This document shows, piece by piece, positions 46,464 through 55,858 of a stretch of DNA of 64,000 nt. The DNA comes from Hawksworthiomyces lignivorus (taxonomy: Eukaryota > Ascomycota > Sordariomycetes > Ophiostomatales > Ophiostomataceae). The stretch spans positions 463,526-527,525 of the forward strand of contig NTMA01000018.1 in NCBI GenBank assembly GCA_002917075.1, read 5' to 3'. Position 1 is the stretch's first letter, and each line of letters opens with the position of its first letter. Both the position numbers and the translations under genes were made by a program. The notes under the pieces were generated by a model. It saw nothing but the letters and a program-made list of their open reading frames with translations. It was not told the origin of the DNA and did not search any database.

Positions 46464-48212
46464 TCAACGTCTTGCGCGCCACGTATCACTGAGGAACCTA
46501 TACGAATAGTAGCAGGCAACGCCAGTGCTGATAATCGTAGCTGACAAGAACAACATTCCCCCCGTAACAATCCCTTTCTCAAAGAAGCCCAGGCCTGTCG
46601 CCTTCAGTGGCCGCCTCATATCAGGTAGCCTGTCAACGGCAGTAGATTCGAGCTTTTGGAACTGTCTAAGTGAGCCTGTTCTCAGGATTTCATCGAGAAG
46701 ACTTGACGCCTCAGAATAGGTGATATACACTGGGCATGGAATTGTGAACAAGTCTGTCTTGTATGGGGTGTTCGTCTCTGGGTCCACAGCTAGTGTCGCG
46801 GGTGCGACCGGTCTGTCTGGTTCATGTTAGTCCAGCTCCTGAACTTATACAGACTCGTTCTGCCGCTCGCACAACTTACATAATAACCGAGGAGGAATGT
46901 GGTTCACTGTCGTGAGAGCAGTGTCAATAAACTGCTCAAGATACTTAGACACGGAGGGTGTTTTGGTGAAGATAAAGGCTGCTGCCAAACGGCCGAAGCT
47001 AAGGAAGGTCAGTCATGGTGTAGTGGTCGTCGGAGGGATTAGGTAACCTTACGGCTTAGAGAAGTCAATTGCATCATCTAAGCTTGTAAACCCGTAGACT
47101 ACCAGACGGTGGCCAAGTATCTTCTGTTTCGACACCGAGGACGTCCTAAGAACTGTTATTAGCGAAGGCTGGTTGCAACATATATACATATGTCTGTATA
47201 TTAGTACACACAGCTGCGGAAATTTTGGACATACCTATCTTCGACGTCCACAATTTTGAAACTATCTCCTGAGATGAATTTGTTGGCTACAATCCCTTCA
47301 CCTTCATTCTTGGTTAAAGATGTGTCTGAATTTGATTTCTGTATTGATGCCTTCTTGGAGATGCGGTCTGTAAACTGAGCAATGTTTCGCTCAACCGCGT
47401 CAAGGAAATTCTTCTTCACCCATTCGTTGACTAGAATGACGTCTGGTGCGTAGCTAGATCTTCCGTGAAGACAAAACCTTGCTCTGACGAGAGTCTCCGC
47501 TGCAGTATCTAGGTTTGCGTCACGTTCGACTATACCAAGAACCATGGCTTTGGGACGAAAGGCAAGATGATTGGAGAGAACGGGCTCAGATGTGCCATTC
47601 TGCAGAACACGAATGTGATGGTAATTGATTTGGGCACTTGTGACCTTTTCTGATGTCACAATTATGATGTCTTTGTCCATTGACTGCGCGAAGATGCTGG
47701 AGAGAAGGCGAGTGGTCTGCAAGCCTGATTGCTCAACCTTTCCAGATGTCAGACGTTGGCCCGGATGCTGGGATGAAATAGGATGTGCTGAAACGGGGAG
47801 AACCTGCCTGAACTATGACGCAGTTACCAGCTGCAATTGCTGTAACTAGAACTGTAATGAGGCTGTAAAACAAAGTATGCAAAGCTGGCTCAATTATGAC
47901 GATTCCAACCGGCTCGCGTGCGCTCGGTGCGTTTTTGGACCTGGACACGGCATACTCGTCTTTAATTTTTTCTTCTGGATGGATGGATTTGTAAGTATCT
48001 ACAAGACACTGCATACCAAGAAGGAACTCGGTAGCCACTTCGGCAGGGCGATGCTCAGTATCTTGTGAGATGGCTTCTCTGACGTCGGCCGAGCACTCAG
48101 CAAGCTTCTCGTAAAGGCATCTCAGCTGTGTCTTTTGGTAGAAAGAATTGTGTAAGCGACCATCAATGGCAGCCGACCTTAAGCGACGGATAGCGAGCGA
48201 TAATTCATCCAT
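46464..48212 (-). CDS. Aldehyde-dehydrogenase-like protein, catalytic residues lost
   Basis: Five exons (47808-48212, 47235-47737, 47053-47145, 46880-46998, 46464-46816) total 1473 nt and give 490 residues, normal for fungal Hfd1/ALDH3-type enzymes. The fold is recognisable: REPVGIVIIEP, AAGNCVIVQVEQSG, ERDANLDTAAETLVRARFCL and a C-terminal hydrophobic segment (GMLFLSATIISTGVACYYSY) like the membrane tail of Hfd1-type ALDHs. The usual 'GQTCVAPDYV' catalytic-cysteine motif reads GRSSYAPDVI, so the cysteine is serine. The 'LELGGK' glutamate motif reads LAFRPK, and the 'TGS' cofactor loop is also changed. I therefore expect no dehydrogenase activity. It is the leftmost gene of the cluster and is divergent from the 48561 orphan. 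Intron 1 is GC-AG. Confidence 0.82.
47738..47807 (-). other. GC-AG intron in the ALDH-like gene
   Basis: The donor is GTTCAG/GCAGGT, the branch site TCTGAC and the acceptor GGAAAG. It joins CVIVQ to VEQSG in phase 0, matching the family block GNCV(V/I)LQLE. The GT donors nearby give stops, except one at GTTCAG that would drop two conserved residues. Confidence 0.65.
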
Positions 48213-48560
48213 AATTGGCTGCCACGTATAACTTTGTGGAGTCGCGATGTTATTCGGAGACCGACACGGATTGCCCAGCAGTCTTCTGAAGCCGCCTCTT
48301 TTAGGTTAACCAGGAACAGTATACGCATTTTTTAAGGACTTATACGGGCGACATGTGGGGGAGCATAGCGTTTGGCACACTTTTCATGCGGGAGTCACCT
48401 CCACCTCCACATCCCGATCCTACGGAGTTTAATAACGATTAGTTGAAGCTACGAGCCAGAGTAGGCTAATACATACTGGTGACGACTTAGAATACATTCG
48501 TTTTGTTGTGTTTTGGCCTCCTCTGAGAACAGTAAAAGTTTTAGAAAACATCTCGCAAAC
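48213..48560. promoter_or_regulatory. Divergent promoter, ALDH-like gene / 106-aa orphan
   Basis: This is a 348-bp divergent interval. It holds GTGGAGTCGC (48236-48245), a variant of the GTGGAGCCGA element found in other cluster promoters, the 13-mer CCTCCACATCCCG (48404-48416) shared with the interval at 54154-54466, and TACGGAGT (48421-48428). Confidence 0.6.
48404..48416 (+). promoter_or_regulatory. Shared 13-mer CCTCCACATCCCG, copy 1
   Basis: This is identical to 54332-54344, in the divergent promoter of the regulator and dioxygenase genes. Its reverse complement contains GTGGAG, which also fits the CreA consensus SYGGRG. Confidence 0.5.
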
Positions 48561-48953
48561 ATGTCTACCAAAGTTATTACTCGCAATGAACAGACTATCT
48601 TGACCGATTACGAAGTTCACCATTCCGGGCGGACAACACCAATGCACAGTGTCCACCGGGCTTGGGACACAAGTCACCGACGTGTGCCACCTTATCGACC
48701 CATCAATAAAAATCGGGATCCTTTAGAAACACGAGTATATCTGAATCAGATAGAGCGTATCTTCATTACGGCTATGTTCACAGGCGTGTTTATTAATGCT
48801 GTAAGTTCGATGGAACCTAGGAGAGGCAGCGACACTATGTGAAAACGTAAAGTCTCTGACATTGGGCAAAAGTCTTCGGCAAAGCTTTGGGATGCGACGG
48901 TGGGAAGGTTCAATGACCAGATTCTGCGGTACCCAATAGGCGGGGAGCTTTGA
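48561..48953 (+). CDS. Hypothetical small protein, 106 residues
   Basis: Two exons (48561-48800 and 48873-48953) join in phase 0 with a GTAAGT donor, a CTCTGACATT branch region and an AAAAG acceptor, giving 106 residues and a TGA. I do not recognise the family. The protein starts MSTKVITRNEQTILTDYEVH, is basic and polar at first, has one short hydrophobic helix candidate (RIFITAMFTGVFINA) across the junction, and ends FNDQILRYPIGGEL. It shares a divergent promoter with the ALDH-like gene and converges on the cupin gene. Its place inside a tight cluster with phase-consistent splicing argues that it is real. Confidence 0.55.
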
Positions 48954-49080
48954 AGAAAACAGAATATTTATGTTCCTTTTATTACAGTTATGGACTATTG
49001 TAAATTATGGCTGCCGTACACAGTTGTGTGATATGACAAGATTAATTGTATCGGGGGCTTGGTGTGGGTTTGGTCCGCCA

Positions 49081-49629
49081 TCAGGTTGAAGAAGCAACTT
49101 GCATAGATCCTAGTTCCTCCTTAAGGGCTTCATTTCCGACTTTGATCTGCTGGCATGGCTGGAGGATATACAACATACGCGCCCACTCAGTGTCGCTGGT
49201 GTTTCTCCAGGCGTGCATTGTTGCCCGTTGAATACACACATCCCCCCGCTTCATCAACTTCTTTTCTCCAGAGTCTAGGATGAGTTCTACTTCACCATCG
49301 AGGACAACTCCGTAGTCGATGCTGAGAGTTCGATGCATCGCAGAAGTAGTGTTTGGCGGCATATCAACGTAACGCAATGCTGTGCCTCCTGTGACGACAA
49401 GCCCAGGCGGCTTGCCCAGATATTCTTTGTAGACTTGAAGATCTTGGCCATCGTTGAGCTCAGTTGGAAATTCCTTGGTCACATAAGCTAGAGAGAAGGC
49501 CGCAATCTTGTCAGGCAGTTCATAGAAAGGCGTTTCGATTGGAAAGCTGCTGTCGATTATGGCTTCCCCCTTCGAATTGTGGGTTGTGATTATGCGGAGG
49601 GGCTGACTGAGCTTGCCTTGGAGAGCCAT
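49081..49629 (-). CDS. Small cupin-domain protein
   Basis: A single exon encodes 182 residues. The cupin barrel is seen as TTSAMHRTLSIDYGVVLDGE (motif 1) and MKRGDVCIQRATMHAWRN (motif 2), with ELILDSGEKK between. Motif 1 keeps one histidine but has DYG where the usual glutamate/histidine pattern sits. Motif 2 keeps the histidine and the ending N. Metal binding is thus plausible but not canonical. Such single-domain cupins are common in fungal tailoring and catabolic clusters, as oxygenases, isomerases or cyclases. It lacks the double cupin of gentisate or homogentisate dioxygenases. It is divergent from the fumarylacetoacetase gene across 338 bp, suggesting co-expression. Confidence 0.85.
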   Translation of the reverse strand: MALQGKLSQPLRIITTHNSKGEAIIDSSFPIETPFYELPDKIAAFSLAYVTKEFPTELNDGQDLQVYKEYLGKPPGLVVTGGTALRYVDMPPNTTSAMHRTLSIDYGVVLDGEVELILDSGEKKLMKRGDVCIQRATMHAWRNTSDTEWARMLYILQPCQQIKVGNEALKEELGSMQVASST

Positions 49630-49967
49630 TGTTGCGATGTTGAGAAAATTTTCAAAAGGTGTCTGTGCAAAGGAGCAAACAGTAAAGTCTCAAGATACTG
49701 AATCTAGCAGTCTTTGCTTATTTCTAGGCATCTCTTTGAGTGGACGCCTTATTGAGAGACCTAGATGATCTTCCACCCAACCACCCGAAGTGGGGGATGA
49801 GTCGTGGAGCCGACGACGTTAGCCACATAACGCGCCGAATCCAAGATGCCTTACGGTACAGATCAGTATTGACAAATTGTTTATTTACAAATGGCTGATG
49901 TGAGTTTGGGTAGCTAAGACAGAATTACAGCCACATATTAAACCGATTTCCTCTAAGGAGATTCACG
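49630..49967. promoter_or_regulatory. Divergent promoter, cupin / fumarylacetoacetase
   Basis: This is a 338-bp divergent interval. It contains GTGGAGCCGA at 49804-49813, identical to two copies in the hydrolase/monooxygenase promoter, and CG-rich CCGACGACG next to it. Confidence 0.6.
49804..49813 (+). promoter_or_regulatory. GTGGAGCCGA element, copy 1
   Basis: This exact 10-mer is shared with 57910-57919 and 57942-57951. A protein-binding role is inferred only from recurrence in cluster promoters. Confidence 0.45.
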
Positions 49968-51345
49968 ATGCCGTCTTCAACGTATGCCCACCACTTCTCT
50001 GACCGCAATATACCATTTGGTATCGCATCGTGTGACACACACCCGGCGCCACAGACGGTCACGCGAATAGAGGACACCGTTGTGTTCCTCGCTGACCTGC
50101 AAAAACAAGGGCTATTTAGTAATATCAGTTACTTGCCCGATGGCATATTTGCACGGGAGACCCTCAACAATTTTGCCGAGCTTCCAAGGAGTGTGCACGG
50201 CGCTACAAGGGGGGCAATCCAACAAATATTTCGCAAGTACGGATGGTCTGGCTTTCCTGCCCAAAGCGTGCGAGGTGTAGATGAAGTGATAATGCATCTT
50301 CCGGTCAGAGTCGGAGATTTTTCAGGTTCGTCACGGGCTGGTCCGAACAGATTGTATTCACCAGCTGTGCTTGCTGACATCAACAATAAGACTTTTCCTG
50401 CAGCCTCGAGCATGTTAAAAATGCGGGCCGCATCATAAATGAGAGCATAGATTTGCCCCCGGCATTCTTTAATTTCCCAATCGGCTACCAAGGGCGGGCT
50501 AGCTCGGTTGTGGTCTCCGGCACGGCGATTGAGCGGCCGATGGGTCACTACTACGACCGAAAAACCGGAGCGAAGTCTGTCACCTTCGCTGCTTCGAGAG
50601 CCCTGGACTATGAAATGGAGTTTGCAGCAATTGTAGGAAAGCCGCTGCCAATGCGCCAAAGACTAAATGCAAAGGAAGCGGACCAGCATATCTTTGGGTT
50701 TGTGATATTGAATGATTGGAGTGGTGAGTTCACCTGTCGGGCCTCTGAAACGGAACGGCAACCCGGTCCTATAACGCTTATAAGATTGAATCAATAGCCC
50801 GCGACATCCAAGGTCTTGAGATGAATCCTCTTGGACCTGCCAATGGCAAAAATTCTGGTACGACCATATCGCCCTGGGTGGTGACGTTGGACGCTCTTGA
50901 ACCATTCAGAGCGCCGGCACAGAAGACCCTCTACCCAATATCGAAGCATCTTGAAGATCATGATGATTCCCATTATGCAATCACGATGCAGGTGGAAATA
51001 CTTTCAGGTGAGTCGGCCACGGTGACTGGAGTCTCGCGCACCGACAGCATGTACTGGACGGTTCGTCAGATGCTTGCTCATTTGGTAAGCGCGGGCAGTT
51101 CGCTTCGTAGCGGCGATATTCTTGCTACGGGTACAGTCAGTGGGTCAGAACCGGGCTCTTCTGGTTGCTTGTTGGAAGCGAGCGAGGGAGGCCGCAATCC
51201 AATCAAGTTAAATGATGGATCAACACGGACGTATCTGCAAGATGGGGATGTTGTCCGAATGACTGCCTTTGTTGGTGAAGATGGTTCAGGAGTGGGCTTT
51301 GGCGACTGTGTTGGTCAAGTAACTCCTGCTAGACCTTTCGCATGA
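49968..51345 (+). CDS. Fumarylacetoacetase-family hydrolase
   Basis: Three exons (49968-50325, 50391-50723, 50798-51345) total 1239 nt and give 412 residues, close to the usual 415-425. Family residues are present: VGDFSDF (N-terminal metal aspartate), EHVKNAG (catalytic histidine), GYQGRASSVVVSGT, YEMEFA (the ExE metal pair), LNDWSARDIQ (metal aspartate and glutamine), NSGTTISPWVV and ILATGTVSG. FAH splits 4-fumarylacetoacetate into fumarate and acetoacetate in tyrosine and homogentisate breakdown, using Ca/Mg. Two changes stand out: DFY is DFSC at the tyrosine after the first aspartate, and GKSFGTT is GKNSGTT. The substrate may therefore be a different acylpyruvate. The setting in an aromatic cluster supports a ring-cleavage-product hydrolase. 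Exon 2 begins after an AAG acceptor. Confidence 0.9.
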
Positions 51346-51402
51346 AGATATTGGCATGAGCATATCTGAAAGTTTGAATTATATACTTGTATTCTTACAT
51401 AT

Positions 51403-54153
51403 CTATATACTCCTGACATGTTCGGACGCTCGCCGAAGTCCTTCTAGTAAATGGATGATATTTTCGACTAGTTTTGGTTTGGATAGGCCATCAAAATTGT
51501 CCTGTAATATCTGTATTATCGCTGCCATTGTGGTACTTGGCTGAGATAAGTATATGTCTCGCCCACTTTCAAGGTTGCCTGGTCCTCCTGAGCCTCGAAT
51601 ACAAGGATCGCCTCCTCGCAATGTGATAAATCTCTGCACAGCGTTTCCATCTATATCATCCAGGTGTACCGAGCGGCGAGGCAGCAGAGGATTGGAATTG
51701 TCCCTGACCGTCTGGTTGTCAGAGAGCATACCATAAGCCCAGAAGCACAGGCTGGCGTGATAAACGGCCGTAGCAAGCACATCTCTAATCATAGTCTTTG
51801 GAAGGTTTCTTGCATTTCGAATTATTTGACCGGCGTGCCACACTGCGTTTCTAGCCATTTCGGTTTTGACCCAGTCCAGAAGCTTAGGGTAGACAATCCG
51901 GGCTTGGTCTGGACCGTCCATGCCGGCAAACAATTGAATATCTTGGTATGGAGCATAAAGGTGCATAAAAATGAGTTCTAGCCTCATCGCAATATCACGC
52001 GAGAAAGGCAGGCTCAAATCTAGAGAGAGCCGGAATCCGGTGAGCAGTTTGGAAATTTCCTCGTGCCGAGACGCCATGAGTAGAGAGTTCCATCGGCGGG
52101 AACCTGCTTTCTGTAGTGCCTGCAGCTGCAAATACTCCCACGACAGGCTCCACGCACACGAGAGAAAGGCAAAATCGACTACTCTTGTATCGACACTTGT
52201 ACTGTAGGCAGTAAATCCCTCTGGGTCTTCCATGTAGTCAGAAAGATTCAGGGGTGATTCTCGGCTAGAATTTGCACCCAATAAAAACGAACTCTTCCAT
52301 TGTTCTGGGCGGGTGATGGCCCACAGATCAGGAGAATCCGGAAAGGGCAGCCTAACTTCTGCATAGGAAAGCAGAGGATGAATCTGAAGAGCTATAGAGC
52401 TGCTGTTGTCGTGCTGCAGTACGCGGAAGCTGAGCCGTTTAAACGACTCATGTTCGATCCAAGAACGCCATGACTGTTCTAGAGAGTCGCCATCGTCGTA
52501 ATCCGGCACTGTTATTTTAGGGTACTTGGATTGGTTGAACCTGCCATCTCGCCTCATCATGGTCACTAGAGGTTGGAGAAAACTCTCCGCCAGCTCAACT
52601 TTGCGGCTGTGTCCGCTCCAGACGCCAATCTCGAGATGAAGGAGGTACGCTTGTAACAGCTGCAAGTCTCTAATAGTAGTATTGTCATTTTCAAACTAAG
52701 GATACAGACGTCAGCACCACCGCAAAATCTGAAGATTGGTTTAAGGCTATGCTTACCTGCCGAGGTACAGCGTGCCTAACACATTCTTGAATGGCATAGC
52801 CAAACTTAGAGAGAGCCGGATCCAACGTTAGGACGGCACCGTAGGCGACCATGGCAGCCAAGAGCTCTGGCCGAGTCTTGTTTGGGTCAAAAGAAGAGCA
52901 GTGCAAAAATGAGCCCACTTGTGCTGCGGGTGAGGTCAGACAGTACTGTATCAGTCGGTCAAGTAGGCCAGCTGATGGGAACGACTCCACGGCTCGGAGC
53001 TGATTTTCTACGCGACAACACTGGAACAAAGTGGTTAGGATTTTATCGCGTGCCGTAACGCTTAGTCGCTTGCTCGCAATTCTCGAATCCACAGAGAGGG
53101 TCAGATGTGGAGATGGCTGAGACTCGCATTCTTCCGGAAGAGTCAGGTTTGTTTCTTCTGCCGCGGCGTTGTTTGTTGGATTAGGCCGGAACTTCCAGTA
53201 GGTTCTGAAGGTCTCAGAGCACACTGCAGCATGATGACACGGGTCGCGAGAAGGCTTAGGTGAGAGTGTCGAAACACTGTCACCAAATAATATGCTGCTC
53301 AGCTCAGAGGGTATGTTGGTGTTGTATGTCTCGAGGAAGCGCAGGTCCATATCATTGAGCTCTATACTAGTATCAAGGCTACAATCCAACAGCTCTAGCC
53401 CCATCCACTGCATGCATATATCCGGCGGTGATGGTACTGCTAGTGTTCGCGGCACAATAGTCTCTCCTGGGCTTAGTAGTTCGTCAAAATTCGGCTGGCT
53501 GCTCGCATCGGGCATAGGACCGGGCGACCGGCCTACTGTTACTGACGACCCATGGACTGTTGCGGGCGGAGTGATCATGTCTTCTGAATCTAGATCCGGG
53601 TCGATCTCGCTAGATCTGTCAAAGATGCACTCCACTCCACTATCGGTACAGCGCTGGCAGGGCTTCCTCTCTGTACAGCGTAGGTGATTTGCGGAGCATG
53701 GCTTGCATGCCCGTGATACTCGGCCCGGAGTCGATAGTGAGGACGGAGTTTGTAGGCGACGGTGTCCACCATTCAAGGATTCGTGAACGGACTTGTGTCG
53801 TTTGAGAAGATCTCTATCACACGAAGCAATGTCAATGTTTGAATATAAATACAACATAATTTGGGTTGCAATGCTGTCGGGTAAGCACTCACGCACGACC
53901 GAACGCCTTGGTGCATATCTGACACTGGTAGGGCTTCGATTGTGTGTCTATGTAGAACTGTTAGATTTTTCAAAATACGATTTGCAGGTGATGATGCTGT
54001 AAACCTACGCGACCGGACATGCCGCGCTAGATGGTCAAGCCGCTTGTACTGTCGCTTGCAGGCACCGCACTGAAAGGCACCCGCAGGAGCATCGTCAATC
54101 AGCACAACACTTGGTTGACTTTGTTGATCAGAGTTCATCTTTGCAGAACGCAA
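51403..54153 (-). CDS. C2H2 + Zn2Cys6 fungal transcription factor
   Basis: Four exons (54009-54153, 53893-53947, 52757-53813, 51403-52695) total 2550 nt and give 849 residues. Two C2H2 fingers lie near residues 28-75 (CGACKRQYKRLDHLARH and CQICTKAFGRADLLKRH). They are followed by a Zn2Cys6 cluster near 95-121 (CKPCSANHLRC, spacing C-x2-C-x6-C-x5-C-x2-C-x6-C). The rest is the helical fungal-specific transcription-factor domain (PF04082-like). A C2H2 pair in front of a binuclear cluster is a known combination in fungal cluster regulators. Introns split the finger region, so all four exons are needed to see it. The start could be the first ATG (54151-54153) or one five codons later. It is divergent from the dioxygenase gene and is the likely pathway regulator. 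Confidence 0.88.
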
Positions 54154-54466
54154 ACGAGATCAAGCTGTGCTTATGACAGGAAGGAGACTGGATGGGGAAG
54201 TGCAATATAACCCGGGGTAAAACAAAAGATCAAAATGCGGGGAGGGGTAATACAGTACTCCGTAGTGAAGGGGTTTCGATGGAACTAAACCTCTAGGGGA
54301 AACACTCAATACCATCATGTAAGTGGGTTCTCCTCCACATCCCGCCACCTATCAGAATGGAGGAACTAATACGGCATACCCTACTTAATATCCCGTAGGT
54401 GTCGATAGGCGTCGACAGCGGAATTTTCCAAGGGTAAATCACATCGGCCGATTTATCGACGCTAAG
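54154..54466. promoter_or_regulatory. Divergent promoter, regulator / extradiol dioxygenase
   Basis: This is a 313-bp divergent interval. It has the 13-mer CCTCCACATCCCG (54332-54344) shared with 48404-48416, and TACTCCGTA (54256-54264). Confidence 0.6.
54332..54344 (+). promoter_or_regulatory. Shared 13-mer CCTCCACATCCCG, copy 2
   Basis: This is identical to 48404-48416 in the promoter of the ALDH-like and orphan genes. Confidence 0.5.
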
Positions 54467-55454
54467 ATGGGTAAGAGTCTTATAGCTCAAGGTAGTATAC
54501 TACTGCAAGAGAACTGACGCCATCGACATAGGGAATCTCACACCCGTTTATTTCTTCTCTCATGGCTCTACTATGATGCTTGGGGAGCCGTCCGAATCTG
54601 CCGAATATTGGAAAGCCTCAGGAGACGAAGCATTGCGATGTGGGATAAAGGGCGTGGTTATGATGGTAACATCCTCAGCTGTGGCCATACAGATCAAGCG
54701 TCAGAAACTAACAAGTTTCTAGGGCGCTCATTGGGATGCAGACGGCGACAGAGTCGAAGTGGCAATGAATCCATCTCCACTCAAGTCTCCTGTTGCATAC
54801 GTTCATCCGTCCAAATATGTCGACTATAAGTTGAACCCAGATCTTGACACAGGCCGTCGTTGCATTGACCTGCTTCGCGAAGCTGGCTTCGAAGCTTCGG
54901 GCAACACAATGTTTGATTGGATCCACGATACCTACCTGATTCTCATCCGCATGTTTCCCAACGGTTGCCCGCCTACGGTACTGATCTCGATGAATGCTCG
55001 GTTTGACCCTCACTTCCATATGCGGATGGGAGCTGCTCTACGGCCCCTGCGAAAAGAAGGCTACCTCCTCATCGGTTCTGGAGGCGCCGTGCACAACCTC
55101 TACCGTAATATTTGGATGCCGATGCTCCGGTATAGCGACAACTTTGCCCAAGAAAAACCACCAGGCCCGTGGGCGCTCGAATTCCGCCAGTCGTTTGAGG
55201 ATGCCATTACTAAGAATAGTGGTCCTGCGCTGCGTCGTGCTATGACTCGGCTCATGAAACATCCGCTGTATCGAGAAGCACACGCCACAGACGACCACTT
55301 CATGGCAGCCTTATTTGCGGCAGGTGCAGCGGGAGACGATGAAGATGAAGGAGCCTTTGGCGAACTCAAGGCAGAAACCTGGGAGTTGACAAACATGTGC
55401 AACAGCCAATTTATTATCGGAAGCTGGCCTAAAGAAAATTTGGTGGCCAAATAG
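54467..55454 (+). CDS. Class III extradiol ring-cleavage dioxygenase (DODA/LigB type)
   Basis: Three exons (54467-54470, 54532-54665, 54723-55454) total 870 nt and give 289 residues, the usual 260-290. The first exon is only ATGG; it is required because the next exon's frame has no ATG and the join gives MGNLTPVYFFSHGSTMMLGE. Family marks are FFSHGST, MGAHWDADGDRVEV (histidine ligand), SPVAYVHPSKYVDYKL, FDPHFHMRMG and SGGAVHNLYR. These enzymes use non-haem iron or zinc and O2 to open catechol rings beside the hydroxyl pair, as in DOPA 4,5-dioxygenase. In this cluster it would act after the flavin monooxygenase has made a catechol. It is divergent from the Zn-cluster regulator. Confidence 0.9.
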
Positions 55455-55858
55455 ATGCACTGATCTTCTAAACGGGGTTATATTATTGTACCTTGTTGAG
55501 TTCTGTATTTCATCGCGTGAAAATTTATTTCCCACTTTAGAATATTGCTTTACAAGAATGTCATTTTTAGACACTGAGTTCTTGCTAAACGCCTTGATAA
55601 ATGCGATATCTAGAGATGTCATAATAGAATTAAAGATGGTTTTATGTTTTGACCAACACCAAAGTATGATGAGAATGTGTGTATTCCCCATACTATACTG
55701 GGAAGTACGGTCCATTTCAAAAGCAGTTCTCAATGTTCGTAGTTACAACTGGCTCTGTCTAACGGTGTGTAATTGAGGAGACTATGCATGATACTATATT
55801 TATTTCATATGCTATCTAAGGGCGTATTTATGTAAAATTGAGTTTTAGTTTGTAGTGT
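55455..55858. other. Convergent 3' spacer
   Basis: AT-rich DNA lies between the dioxygenase and hydrolase stop codons. A 96-codon ORF on the plus strand looks like chance. No other feature is seen. Confidence 0.55.

Noticed and set aside
55486..55776. 96-codon plus-strand ORF after the dioxygenase gene
   Set aside because: It lies in an AT-rich convergent spacer and overlaps expected 3' UTRs, with no recognisable motif.
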